A DNA stretch of 64,000 nucleotides. Source: Agrostemma githago (lineage: Eukaryota > Streptophyta > Magnoliopsida > Caryophyllales > Caryophyllaceae). The stretch covers positions 59,070,606-59,134,605 of the forward strand of contig OY288243.1 of the NCBI GenBank assembly GCA_958450325.1, given 5' to 3'. A program made the position numbers and the translations under genes. Of this stretch, positions 10,845 to 22,000 are shown piece by piece (position 1 is the first letter of the stretch; every line of letters starts with the position of its first letter). The notes below the pieces were generated by a model that worked only from the letters and a program-made list of their open reading frames with translations, made no database searches and was not told the origin of the DNA.

Positions 10845-11867
10845 ATGCAGAATCCCGACGATAATCAGTGGTATATGGATACGGGCGCTACGTCCCACTT
10901 GACATCCAACCCAGGTATGCTCACTCCTCCCTTTAATTTAAGTTCGGTTCGCTCAATGTACGTAGGTAATGGCAATACCATTCCGATTCACCGATCGGGC
11001 ATGACCCAATTAAAATCACCGAAACGTAATCTCCATCTGCGAAATGTTTTATATACGCCTCATATCATAAAGAACCTGATTTTTGTTAGACAATTTACCA
11101 AGGACAATAATGTCTCTGTCGAATTTGACCTTACCGGTTTTTCTGTGAAGGATCTCAAGACTGGGACTATGATTATGAGGAGCAGTAGTGGGGGACAGCT
11201 CTATCCTGTGTTACCAGCTACATCAACTCAAATAAAATCCGTGTCTAGTCCTAGTCCCTCTGGTTTTCTCGTGTCGTCTACATCTATTCCGTGGCATGAA
11301 CGACTCGGTCATCCGGGTCCGAATGTCTTAAGTATACTTAATAGTCAGAGTCATATTTTCAATAATAAAAGATCTGGTCATTTATGCTCGTCGTGTCAAG
11401 TCGGTAAACATCGACGATTACCATTTCATGCTTCCACGTCCGTCTCAATTGCTCCATTTGACATTATTCACATCGCTTTATGGACGTCACCCATATTAAG
11501 TAAAAATGGGTATAAATATTACCTTGTGTTGGTCGACGATTTCACCAATTTTGTTTGGGTTTTTCCGTTAAACTTTAAATCCGACACCCATCAAAATTTT
11601 ATTCAATTCACTAAATATGTCAAAACGAAATTCAGTCGCGGTATTAAAAGTTTCCAATGTGACATGGGTCAAGAATTTTATAACACACCATTTCACACAT
11701 TTGCCGTCCAAAATGGCCTTGTATTCCGATTCTCGTGTCCCAAAACGTCTCAACAAAATGGAAAAGCCGAACGTATGCTTCGTCCACTAAACGAAATCCT
11801 CCTTATGTTTCTATCTCACGCCTCGATCCCACCTACATTCTGGGTCGACGCGCTGCCATGTCGCTGA
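10845..11867 (+). pseudogene. pol: Copia protease plus integrase, 340-residue open frame
   Basis: This is the longest copia frame in the window. It holds the protease (WYMDTGATSHLTSNPG, residues 9-24), gag_pre-integrase (HERLGHPGPNVLSILNSQ, LCSSCQVGKHRRLPFH) and the integrase core (KYYLVLVDDFTNFVWVFPL, CDMGQEFYN, QQNGKAERMLR). Where copy 1 has DIIHSDLWTSP this copy has DIIHIALWTSP, so the first catalytic Asp is lost and integrase would be dead even if expressed. The frame ends at 11865-11867 and the integrase continues shifted after about 11740. Confidence 0.85.
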
Positions 11868-12540
11868 TTATCTTTATAATATACTTCCCTCCACGTCTAT
11901 TCAAAACCGTACCCCCGCCTCTATATTATACCTCCGTCATCCGTCATACACACATTTACGAGTCTTCGGTTGTCTCTGTTTCCCAAACTTGTCTACAAAT
12001 CGTCACCACAAACTCGAAGCCCGGTCCACTAGGTGTGTATTCGTCGGATATCCACCTAACCAACGGGGCTATCGGTGTTTAGATATTGCCACCGGTAGAA
12101 TAATTATCTCACGACATGTCACATTCGATGAGTTTGTTTTCCCCTTTACGTCAGCCCAGCCCAATTCGTCACAACTCCCTGAAGCTTTAAACCCAACTCC
12201 CTCCTCTGACATCCCTGTCCCAGTCTTGTTTCCTACTGGCCCAACAGGCCAAACAGGCCCATCTCTCCCTACAACTCCTCCTAGCTCACCTATAACCCTA
12301 ACTACCCAGCCCACTTCTCCCATCACATCCAAATCAACATCCCCACCTACGAACCTGGCGCACACCACCCCTTCCCCGCCACCTCCGCCTCCCCCCGTGC
12401 CACTCACTCACCCCATGACCACCCGTGCATCACACGAGATTTTTAAAACCGAAAATCCCTTTTAACCTTCATGTCATCACCCAACCCGCCATTTCTCCCC
12501 TTCTCAAATCACACCTTGACACCCTTCGGGACTCGAATTG
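11868..12540 (+). other. Integrase end and Pro-rich linker, copia copy 2
   Basis: The frame 11989-12465 mirrors 3775-4215 of copy 1: RSTRCVFVGYPPNQRGYRCL, then a Pro/Thr/Ser spacer. A frame change near 12460 separates it from RT. Confidence 0.65.
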
Positions 12541-13269
12541 GAATGCTGTCATGTTAGATGAGTACCGTGCTTTAATAAATAACGGGACGTGGGAGTTTGT
12601 ACCTTGTCCCTCTGCTGTCTCTGTTGTTCGTTGTATATGGCTATTTCGTTACAAATTCAGGTCCGACGGTTCTCTTCAGTGATACAAAGCCCGACTAGTT
12701 GCCAACGGTAAGACTCAACAGGTTGGTATAGACTGTGAGGAAACTTTCAGTCGAGTTGTCAAACCAACCACTACTATAACCGTTCTTAGCATTGCTGTGT
12801 CTCGTCATTGGCCCATCCACCAGCTTCATGTTAAGAACGCGTTCTTAGACGGAGACTTGGCAGAAACTGTTTATATGCACAAACCCCCGGGTTTTCGTGA
12901 CCCAAGTAAACCTGGATTTGTGTGCCGCCTACGTAAGTCCTTATATGGGTTTAAAGAAGCCCTACGTGCTTGGTATTAGCGATTTACCTCGTACATCGTG
13001 TCCAAGGGGTTCCGCGGGAGCATTTTTTATCCCTCTTATTTATACATCGACGTGGATCTGAAACTGCTTTTCTTTTATTATATGTTGATGATATAATTCT
13101 CACGGCCTCATCTCCTATCTTGCTTCGGTCCATTATTAATTGTCTATCTCAGGAATTTGCTATGTCTAATCTGGGCCACTTACACCAATTCTTTGGAATC
13201 ATGGTTACTAGGAATAAAACTGAGTTATTCTTGTCACAACGTCTGTATGCTCTAGACATTCTAAGCTAG
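12541..13269 (+). pseudogene. pol: Copia reverse transcriptase, copy 2
   Basis: RT motifs are spread over frames: NGTWEFVPCPSAVSVVRC, KNAFLDGDLAETVYMHKPPG, RKSLYGFKEALRAWY and LLLYVDDIILTASS (YVDD near 13080). Stops at about 12682 and 12979 and a frameshift near 13035 break it. Compared with copy 1, the TAA after ETV is absent here (ETVYMH), so this stop is specific to copy 1. Confidence 0.85.
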
Positions 13270-14048
13270 ATCGGTCCTCCATGGCCAATTGCAACCCGTC
13301 CAATACCCCGGTTGAACCAGGGCAGGAGCTGATCCCCACCTCCGGCCCGCTGGTTGCTGATTTGACACATTATCGAAGCCTTGCTAGTGCACTTCAATAC
13401 CTAACTTCCACCCGGCCCGATATCTCCTATGCGGTACAATAGGTATGTTTATTTATGCATGAACCTCGGGAGCCTCATTTGGCCTTTCTCAAATGTGTTC
13501 TACGTTATGTGAAAGGCACTGTTGATCATGGTTTACATATCGGTATCTCGAAGTTCTTAATGCTTATCGCATATTCTGACGCGGACTGGACTGGTTGCCC
13601 AGATTCTCATCGATCCACGTCGGGTTATTGTATTTTTCTTGGAGATAATCTCATCTCATGGTCATCCAAACGACAACTCACTGTGTCCCGTTCCAGCACC
13701 GAAGCCGAATACAAAGGTGTAGGTAATGCAGTCGCCGAAACCAGTTGGCTCCGTAACTTATTACTTGAGCATCACATACCAACTCGACATGCTACACTTA
13801 TTTTTCGTGACAATGTTTCTGCTGTATACCTCACAAGAAACCCGGTTCAACATCAATAAACCAAGCATATATAACTTGATATTCATTTCGTGTGAGAAAA
13901 AGTACAGGTCGGTCTCGTTCGGGTCCTTCGTGTACCGTCTGAATACCAGTACACAGTTATTTTTACTAAAGGACTACCACGACATTTGTTAGACCGGTTT
14001 CGTGTCAGTCTCAGCGTTCGTCCTCCTCCCGCTCTGACTGAGGGGGCG
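13270..14048 (+). pseudogene. pol: Copia RNase H domain, copy 2
   Basis: Shows LIAYSDADWTGCPDSHRST, SRSSTEAEYKGVGNAVAET and LIFRDNVSAVYLTRNPVQHQ in the frame 13455-13859, which ends in a TAA where copy 1 reads RTKHIELD. A stop near 13440 and a frame change after 13860 also occur. LTR follows at 14049. Confidence 0.85.
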
Positions 14049-14257
14049 TATTAGATATTGTAAATATCATAGGTATCATAGTTAGTCTTAGTTACTCTGG
14101 TTAGTATATTACTTCCTGTATTCTGTATTATATTAATCTGTAATCGGTATCTTTATAATCGTGTGTAATCCTATGTAATCTCTATAATCCTTATATATAG
14201 AATTCAAGGATCAATCACCCTGCTGAGGGGATTACGATAACTATCAAATCTATTACA
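14049..14257 (+). repeat. 3' LTR of copia copy 2 (about 209 bp)
   Basis: Follows the purine tract gagggggcg and matches 5847-6055 closely. Ends in ATCTATTACA at 14257. Confidence 0.75.
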
Positions 14258-14724
14258 AATGAAGTGTTATAAATTCACTTATTACATTTGATTTATACCT
14301 TTGATTAATGAAATTAGGAATATATCGAGTCACGGTAACGATGATATTAATAAATAGTTAATTTTATTATAAATGCTATTTTTCGTACAGTTAACTTATT
14401 TTAACAATTTACACATTTTCTTATAAATAAATTGTTTCTATTTTAAGTAAATTTCTAAATTAGTAAGTTTCTATAAATAGAAATTTCCTTTTAAATAAAA
14501 ATGTTTCTCTCTTTTATCTTCATATTATTTACCATGATTATCTTATTTGAATATCGATAACGGCTTTGTTTTGGAGTTATAGAATCAGAACAAGTGTACG
14601 GGTAGAGTAATACAGTCTAGGATATACGTTTTGCCATCGACTATAAGGCTGGTGTATCTAGTTGTTGCTGACGCATTGGTTGTTGAACTGGACATAGTTG
14701 TTGTCCAAAACTGTGTATGCTTAC
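14258..14724 (+). repeat. Repeat Y, copy A, right part
   Basis: Begins with atgaagtgttataaattcac, which repeats the last 170 bases of the left part, then continues with new Y sequence matching the minus strand of 50740-51060 (tgttttggagttatgga, cgttttgccatc-actataaggct). It ends where the 3' LTR of T begins. Bases cttac at 14720-14724 would be the target duplication of T; its partner is outside the window. Confidence 0.7.
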
Positions 14725-17111
14725 TGTGGACGCTCGCCCACACCACTCCGGCTCTGGCGCTCTCGCGCATGACCCTGTCGCGGCGGCCACCCACGCGGCT
14801 CTGTCGTCCGTGGGGCCGGTCTTATCTCGTGTGCGGGCGATGTGTCGGACCTCGATTTGGTTGGTGATTTGAATTGTACTAGACGAATGCGGATATCTGT
14901 GTTTCCGTTAGAATCGATCGAGACGTGGTTGTATGTGTTTAAAGGCCGATATTTGGTAAGAGGACCTTTTTAGTGAACCGAATTCATTGCCGATTTATTG
15001 AGTCGCCACTGAGTTAATTTTGGGAACTCGGAAACCGTTCAAGTCAACTTTAATCCTTAGTCGCCACCCACGCGGCTCCGTAGTCCGTGGGGCCGGTCCT
15101 ATCTCGTGTACAGGCATGTGTCGGACCTCGATTTGGTTGGTGATTTAAATTGTACTAGACGAATGCGGATATCTGTGTTTCCATTAGAATCGATCGAGAC
15201 GTGGTTGTAAGTGTTTAAAGGCCGATATTTGGTAAGAGGACCTTTTTAGTGAACCGAATTCATTGCCGATTTATTGAGTCGCCACCGAGTTAATTTTGGA
15301 AACTAAGAAACCGTTCAAGTCAACTTTAATCCTTAGTCGGCTCAAAGTTGAGTGGCATGAGGACCTAAAGATAAAGACTTGTACCCTTAAGCATTCGATG
15401 TCTAGAATGACTCTCATTGTCAATGGTCTAGGACATCCGGAAATAGTCGATTCTGAGTAAGGGGTGAGGGTACGTATTGGGAAACCACCGCCCGTTAGAC
15501 ATCGACACCCAATCCCGCACGCACGTAGCGGCCTCCACTAATCAATCGGTAGGATGATAGCTTCGTTCCTTACCTGTGGCAGAAGTGCGATAACATCCAT
15601 TGTTTTAACCCTAGATATTTGCTAAATCGGTTGTTGTAGGACAAGCAAATTTTTGTCGTCGAAGTAGTTGTGTTTACATTCTTTGCACGCGATTTCACGT
15701 GACAGGCAGGCCATGAAAAGATGCACGTAGAAGAGTAGAGAGTACTAGATATTATACGTATTAGCAAATCAGTTTTAACGTGATAATACAGATATTAGTC
15801 ATTCTCGTGGTATACCTTACCTACTATTCTGCTTAAGGTGCGTCGGTTCGGTATTAATAGGGATGCGTCGAACCACGTGTGCGGGGTGAGCATCGAGATT
15901 AATACGGAACCCGAGCACAACTTGTTCAGTTTTAGCTTTGTTTTACGTTTTGAATTCCCTGTTAGGTGATTTATAATGCGATTATGGTCATAAAAGTGGT
16001 AAATCACACAAAAGCGGTAAATGCGAAATGTAGGTAAATCATATTGTGAGAGGTTACACCCTCGGAGTGTACGCTAAACGAGACACATGCATAGATGATC
16101 GAGAACGGATCTCGAAGCTACTCGGGTTTAGTTTAGGGTGTTTTAGTGCTTATGTTTGAAGTTGTGGACGTTACATATATTTACGATGTGCCATGGACAT
16201 AGTGTCCATATAAGTCGGACTCGCCGGTGTCGAAGTGCATAAATAAAGAGCGCGGAATCTAAAGTTGTGTTTAGATGACAACCTAGTGATGATACGACTT
16301 CTTATGCGGATCCTCCTAGCTTTCTGCTACAAATCTGGCAGAGCTTCGCTACGGTATTGTGATGTGGCTAGTTGAACACGGGTGCCCTTTTTCATTCGGG
16401 TTGAGCCAAGGGCTGGAGGAACTACAAGGAGTAGTGTCAATTCACGTATAGGGACAAAAGCTCAAGTGGATCATACTTAGATTCGGAGTGCGACGCTAAG
16501 TTTTGAAGAGGCTCGTAAAGAGGAGGGGAATTGAGAATTGTGAGAGGTGTGTCGAAATGAGCGGATAGGGGGGGGGGGGGGGCATTTATAGTTTTTATTG
16601 TATATCAAATCAACTTTCAGGCGCCTGGTGGGGTGCGCACCAGAACTGGGACGCCTGAGTGCATGCGCGGGAAGACTCAGTTGCCTGGAGGGGGCGGATT
16701 GAATTTTGAAGATACGATTTCAAAACTTGACAAACGAAGATTATACGTATCTTAGGTTTGCTTGGGAGTTAAAGTGTCTCTCTTAACCTAGTGCGTCAAG
16801 TGCCAGTGGGCCTCGGGCGCACGTCTTGAGGTTCACTTGGCCTTACATGCTGACTCGGGTTTGACTTTGCGCGTTTCGGGACCGATTCAGAGCCCCGGTG
16901 TTGGAATTGACTCTAATTAGTGTCGACGCGACCGTAATGACACGACTAAGACCGTCTTGATATTGAATTAATTTTTCCGAGTAATTATTTGATCCGTTCT
17001 ATAGAAAACCCATCTAAAACATCGTAAACTCGCGTCGCGTTGCAGTCCGATCGTCATCGGGTGTTTGTCGGGCACTTCTGCAGCCACTAGGTTAGAATCT
17101 GGGTGTTTATA
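14725..17111 (-). repeat. 3' LTR of T (about 2.39 kb)
   Basis: On + it starts TGTGGACGCTCG and ends gggtgtttata; on the minus strand the polypurine tract lies directly before it. It matches the 5' LTR 56239-58058 over its first 2.1 kb. It contains a 277-bp tandem duplication absent from the 5' LTR, and a run of 15 G at 16568-16582. Short ORFs in it are chance. Confidence 0.75.
14787..15339. repeat. 277-bp tandem duplication inside the 3' LTR of T
   Basis: Copy one is 14787-15063 and copy two 15064-15339. Both begin ccacccacgcggct and end ccttagtcg. The corresponding 5' LTR segment (about 56300-56575) has a single copy, so the duplication arose after T inserted. Confidence 0.85.
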
Positions 17112-17126
17112 GAAGCCCCTACTTTA
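17112..17126 (-). promoter_or_regulatory. Polypurine tract of T
   Basis: On the minus strand ATAAAGTAGGGGCTTC-like purine-rich sequence directly precedes the LTR start. It primes plus-strand DNA synthesis in gypsy elements. Confidence 0.6.
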
Positions 17127-17479
17127 TCTGAGGCTTGGACAAGGCGAAAGTCAAAGTATAGCTGCCCAGGTCAATCGAGAATTGCGACCTGTTGGTTGTC
17201 CGCTCGGGTCGTTTTGAGTCCATTAGACTACGTATGGAGGCTCGTCAGCCAAGGCTTAGAAATTATACCTGACTTCCTTGCCTGCGGTTGCCTGTTGGAG
17301 TGTCCGTTCCGGGCTTGGCGGCTTTGCTTCGGGTTGCTTGATGCTAACTAGTGTGTGAGTTTTTGGGTGATTTGTTTTAATTTAATCTTTGGTGGATGGT
17401 TGCATTAACCTTTATATTCATCCCTTTCGGATGGTTGTGCTGATTTTTGTGTTTGTTTTCTTGCTTTAGGTATTCCTCT

Positions 17480-18190
17480 AAGGATGTGAATTGAGTGCAT
17501 AGGGACTCACTAAGATAACAGATTTTTGCTTTTGAGTGCTTAGGGACTTGCTAGGATAGTGGGTTTAAGTTTGCTTTTGAATGCTTTGGGACACGTTAGG
17601 ATTGAGTGCTTTGGGACTCGTTAAGATTACGGATTTATATTTGCCTTCTGAATGCTTTGGGACTCGTTAGGCTAACGGATTTATATTTTTCTTTTGAATG
17701 CTTTGGGACTCGTTAGGCTTGCGGATTTATATTTGCCTTTTGAATGCTTTGGGACTCGTTAGGCTAGTGGATTTATATTTGCCTTTTGAATGCTTTGGGA
17801 CTCGTTAGGCTCGCGGATTTATATTCGCCTTTTGAATGCTTTGGTACTCGTTAGGCTAACAGAATTATATTTGCCTTTTGAATGCTTTGGAACTCGTTAG
17901 CCTCGCGGATTTATGTTTTCCTTTTAAGTGCTTTGGGACTCACTAGGATAACGGATTTATATTTGCCTCTTGAGTGCTTTGGGACTCGTTAGGCTTGAGT
18001 GCTTTGGGACTCATTAAGGTTGAGTGTTTTGGGACTCGTTAGGCTTGAGTGCTTTGGGACTCGTTAAGGTTGAGTGCTTTGGGACTCGTTAAGATTGAGT
18101 GCTTTGGGACTCGTTTAAGATTGAGTGCTTTGGGACTCGTCAAGATTGAGTGATTTGGAACTTGTTTAAGATTGAGTGTTTTGTGACTCA
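17480..18190. repeat. Tandem array of tgctttgggactcgtta units
   Basis: About 20 copies of a core, tgctttgggactcgtta, in two spacings. From about 17560 to 17990 units are roughly 60 bp with a cggatttatatttgcctttt spacer; from about 17990 to 18190 they shorten to about 28-31 bp with only ttgag or aagattgag between cores. It looks like a minisatellite that changed its repeat length. No CRISPR: spacers are not unique. Confidence 0.85.
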
Positions 18191-18704
18191 TTTAAGATTG
18201 CAAGTTTACGTTTGCTTTGTTTAGATAGAATATTTGGATTGTCATGTGCTTTGGCATGAGTTGCCGTACTATTTGGGGGTTTAGTGTTTACTCTGCTGGA
18301 GGGAGGTAGTTTGAGTTTAGTCACCTCGTCTAAAGGTGGTACTAAGGTTTGCTTGATCCGATGGAGAGAGGTGGATCGAATTGAATCACCTCGTTAAAAA
18401 TTTTTTATGGCTTATTTAGTCCGCTGGGGTTGATTTTAATTGCCTGTTAGGGGGGTTTTTAAGATTTGCCCAATCCGCCGGGGAGGAGTAAATTGTCTCG
18501 CCGCTGTTTGTTTTGTTTAGGTACGTCTTGTGGGTACTGGGTATCATGTCTAGGTTGTTTCTGTTCTCGTTTTAGGTTGCAAGTTCAGGCACGGGTCTTG
18601 AGGCGCCTTGAAACTCAGTCGCCCCACCCACAACGCCCTGATATTCGGACACCTATCCTGAGGCGCCATGGTTTTGACTCCCCGATTTGTTTAAAGGCAG
18701 CAAA

Positions 18705-18707
<3 letters not shown>

Positions 18708-18739
<32 letters not shown>

Positions 18740-18746
18740 GGGGGGG
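18708..18746 (+). repeat. Poly-G tract
   Basis: 31 G, one T and then a further 7 to 8 G. Length is at risk of sequencing slippage. Confidence 0.8.
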
Positions 18747-19419
18747 GCGATTCAGGTCGTCTCAAAAATCGAACGCGACCTTCCCATCGTCTCACCCTCG
18801 CTCTTTCGATTTTGTTCAATTGATTCCCGACTCAATTTTATCACTTTCGATTGTGTCGACTCCGGGTAACCTATTATCGATTTGTGCTTAATTGGTGTAA
18901 TTGTGAATCGGTTTTGCTTAAATCCTAGAATCGATTTAGGGCTTTTCGTTTGTGCTAAGTCTCGATGTTTACCCTTGGTCTCATTGTTAAATTAGGGTAG
19001 AGTAGAGCATGATAAAGTAGTTATTAGCTTGAGATGAAGCTTAGAGGTGCTTTAATAGCTCTTTATGGGTAAAAACTGAAATGCTAGAGTCTAGGGTTCG
19101 ATTAGTTCATTCCCGTACTTGACTTTTGTAATCTCGCTTGATTATCGCTTGTGGTGTTATGGGTAGTTCATAGGTCAATTCTTGTGACCTAGAATGCACT
19201 CTGGGTCATTCCGTGAGGGTTTGTGAAGCTTACGACGGACCAAATGATACCGTAACGATGCCGGATTTTCCCGAAATCACTTTTATTGTGACCGGGGTTG
19301 AAAATGGGAGTTAATGGGTCTTTCGTAATTTTGATATCATTATCCAAAATTTTGAGCTTATTTTGACCTGTTTGGGTAATCTTGTCCTAACCGAGGTGCA
19401 TTTTTTGTTTTGTTTTGCA

Positions 19420-22000
19420 GCTGATGGTACGGAACGTCCTGATGGGGTCTCTACAGCTGGTACTAGTGGTAGGCTACCGGGTCGAGCTCCCTGACTCCCT
19501 GGGTGGCTCGTAAGAGGCGACTTGCAGCTCCTTGAGCTTGGAGCCTCGGACAAGGCTAATTTTGACAGAGTTACTACTAGGCGTCGGTTGCCTGTGACAG
19601 TTGCTAGGAGGGCGCACGTCCATAGTCTTGGTGAGGAGGCTGTCTACGAGGTTCCCGTTTGGGCTCAGGATTGGGACGGTCAGCAATTGTTGCTACGTCC
19701 AGACATACACGTATCCAGCCGTGTCGTAAACGGCCAGGTGAGTGCCTCGATTTATGTTATTGGCTCAGGTTTCGATTTTGGTTTGTGCTAGCTTTTTTAT
19801 TTATATTCATATCGTCTCGGGTTGCAGCCCCAGGTCCGATGAGGACCTTCTCGGGCTTTATGACATGCCTGGAGATTTATGCATAAAAGCTTAGCCTTGC
19901 GGCTAAGGAGATATTCACGGGGACGACTCTGGGTCCCTTGGTCGGGCATTGGATCCGTTTGGTGGGTTGCAAGATTAAGTGCAACCTAATGGTGATTAGA
20001 GCGATGGTGGATCGCTTCCACGATACGACCTCGACATTCCACATATCGTTTGGGGAGGTCGGGATAACTTTGGAGGACTTCGGGATTATTACGGGTTTGT
20101 CATGGGGCCTCGAGATGATTAGGTGGGCTCCTGAGGGCGCTCGGTTAGATAGTGATGAGGTTAAGGGTTGGATTAGGGACTGCTTAGAGCCCTCGGCATA
20201 TAGTACGCCCCATGCTTTAGTTAGTTCATACATTCCCCACCACTTCAAGATAGTGGCGGTTCTAGAGAGTCGAGTGCCCAACACGGCAGCGCAGGATGTC
20301 CGTCTGTGATTGTGGTATTTTCTAGGGTCGACCCACGTCTCGGATAAGGGCGAGAGATTTAGTACTAGGATTTTGCCTTTCCTAGATGACTTGGGTCAAT
20401 TAGGACGTTTTGACTGAGTGACCGCAGCTTTCGTGGAGATGACTCGCTGCCTACAGGTCATGGTCAGGGTGGACTCTGGCTCTGCTATACCTATCGTGGG
20501 CCCAGGTCTCGTACTAGAGGTAATTCATTGGCTTCATATTTCGGGTTTGGTTTTGCGGACAGTATTTCGGGTTTTGCAGGCTTGGATCTATTCCTATTTC
20601 CCGCGTCTGGCACCCGAGACGGTGCGCGTTCGCCGCACTAGGTTTCCGGCTGGGATTGAGTGGAGGTTGGCTCAGGCCAAGAGCACGACGAGTCACTACT
20701 CGTCGGAGAACGTGTTGGTGAACCAGTTGCGTCTCGAAGTTTCCTTCTTACGTGTTGTTTTCTTTGGTAGCCCACAAGGTTAGGATTTTAAGATGTTGGT
20801 TTGTTTGTCCATTTCGTGGCCAACCCTTGGGCCGACTATGAGGGTTTGCCTGAGTATGTGAGGGCAGAGTTGAGGCCTAATAGCTACAAGAGGATGATCT
20901 TTCCTGCGTTGTTTCGCTCGGTGTGATACTTCAGCGAGAGGTTGGTGCGCCAATACTTATATGACGAGTTTAGGGTGCCGATTGATCCTCCCAGGACCAT
21001 GTTTAGGTCGCTGACCACCGCAGAGGTCCGCGAGGGTAGAGATTGAGAAGGAGGCGATGCATTATTAGTGCCTGGTGCCTTCTACGTCTCTCACGTCTGC
21101 CAGCGGCTAGCTTGCCACCGCCTCGTGGTGAGTTTGTGGTTTTTTTGTCTGCTTTTGTTTCATGGTTTTGTGTTTGTTTTTGCCCTGATCAACTTGCTTT
21201 CCTTTAGTTGGCCGATCTGGCCGATGCTGTTTTAGCCCCCAGACTTCCCTTTGACACTGCTCAGGGTTGACGCGGCTGGGGTGGCCTTCACGGAGCATCT
21301 TCCTCCTTGTTCTGTGGAGGAGATGGAGGCTGGGATGGCGTGGCGTGACCGGGTGTACCGGGTAAGTTTCAGGATTTTGCCTTGAACTTGGCTTCGAGGA
21401 TTAGATTTTGTTAACTAGTTTGTTTGGTTTTGCTGTACGTTCAGGTTTCGTCGACTTCCCACCAGCGGTTGTGGCAGGCTTTCAACTGCTTTCGGGCCTA
21501 TGCGTCGAGGATGGCTACTGCCTCTTCCCGTGATACGTCGAGACCTCGATCGCTAAGTAGTTTTTTTTCTAGGGGTGGTTTTCTAGGCTGGTTGTGTCTT
21601 TTCCTAAGAGGTAATTGTGTTTCGGATATGGTAGCGCGGCTGGAGACTCGAGTGACCGAGCTCGAGGCGACTGAGGCCAGTCTACTACAATTTCTGCAAT
21701 CTCGGGACAACGAGATCGCTAAGCGTAAGAAGCAATTGGCTCGATCTCGTGGTGAGACCTTGGCGCTGCAGGGCGAAGCTAGGTTCGAGGCCGAGGTGGA
21801 GAGAGAGGCTGAGGCTGAGGGTCAGGCTACGAGCACTCCTGGGGATGTTGGAGGAATTCCCGAGACGGCTACCCTGGATATGCTGACGGGTATGGGTGGT
21901 ACCGAGTCTCCCACCTTTGATCTGGAGGATCTAGGCTTGGATGACGGTCTTGTTGAGCTTGTACTTGCTGTAGCTGAAGCCTCTCGGGGTCTTCCATAGA
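19420..22000 (+). pseudogene. Plant mobile domain (PMD) gene, antisense to pol in element T
   Basis: Exons separated by GT-AG introns lie on +, opposite to gag-pol. Exon 1 (about 19420-19735) ends VSSRVVNGQ. Exon 2 (about 19829-20308) shows MVDRFHDTTSTFHISFGEVG and ITLEDFGIITGLSWG, the classic start of the plant mobile domain found in MAIN/MAIL proteins. Then 20418-20783 has VLQAWIYSYFPRLAPETV; 20815-20985 has NPWADYEGLPEYVRAELRPN and RQYLYDEFRVPIDPPR. The last exon (21445-21999) encodes a predicted coiled coil (ARLETRVTELEATEASLLQF, then Glu-rich) and a stop at 21997-21999. Stops near 19490, 19885, 20310, 20940 and 21045 break it. PMD ORFs in this position occur in Tat elements; their role is unknown. 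Confidence 0.75.

Larger units (their letters stand above)
10226..14257 (+). mobile_element. 5'-truncated Ty1/copia retrotransposon, copy 2
   Basis: Same structure as copy 1, with the same break inside gag and the 209-bp 3' LTR. Here both sides are repeat Y: the left flank runs past the point at which the right flank restarts, so about 170 bp of Y (10078-10225 and 14258-14429) is present twice. Inactive through many stops and frameshifts. Confidence 0.9.
17127..19419. other. Noncoding region of T between 3' LTR and antisense gene
   Basis: No gene seen. It contains the tandem array at 17480-18190 and the G-run at 18708-18746, listed separately. A Gly-rich frame at 18466-18891 is a product of the G-run. 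Confidence 0.5.

Noticed and set aside
14725..17111. Block shared with 56239-58058 as an independent transposon or segmental duplication
   Set aside because: Position, PBS, polypurine tract and orientation show that the two are the LTRs of one element, T.
17480..18190. Regular repeats as a CRISPR-like array
   Set aside because: Spacers are themselves repeated and the host is a plant; this is a minisatellite.
18466..18891. Gly-rich ORF
   Set aside because: Created by the poly-G tract.
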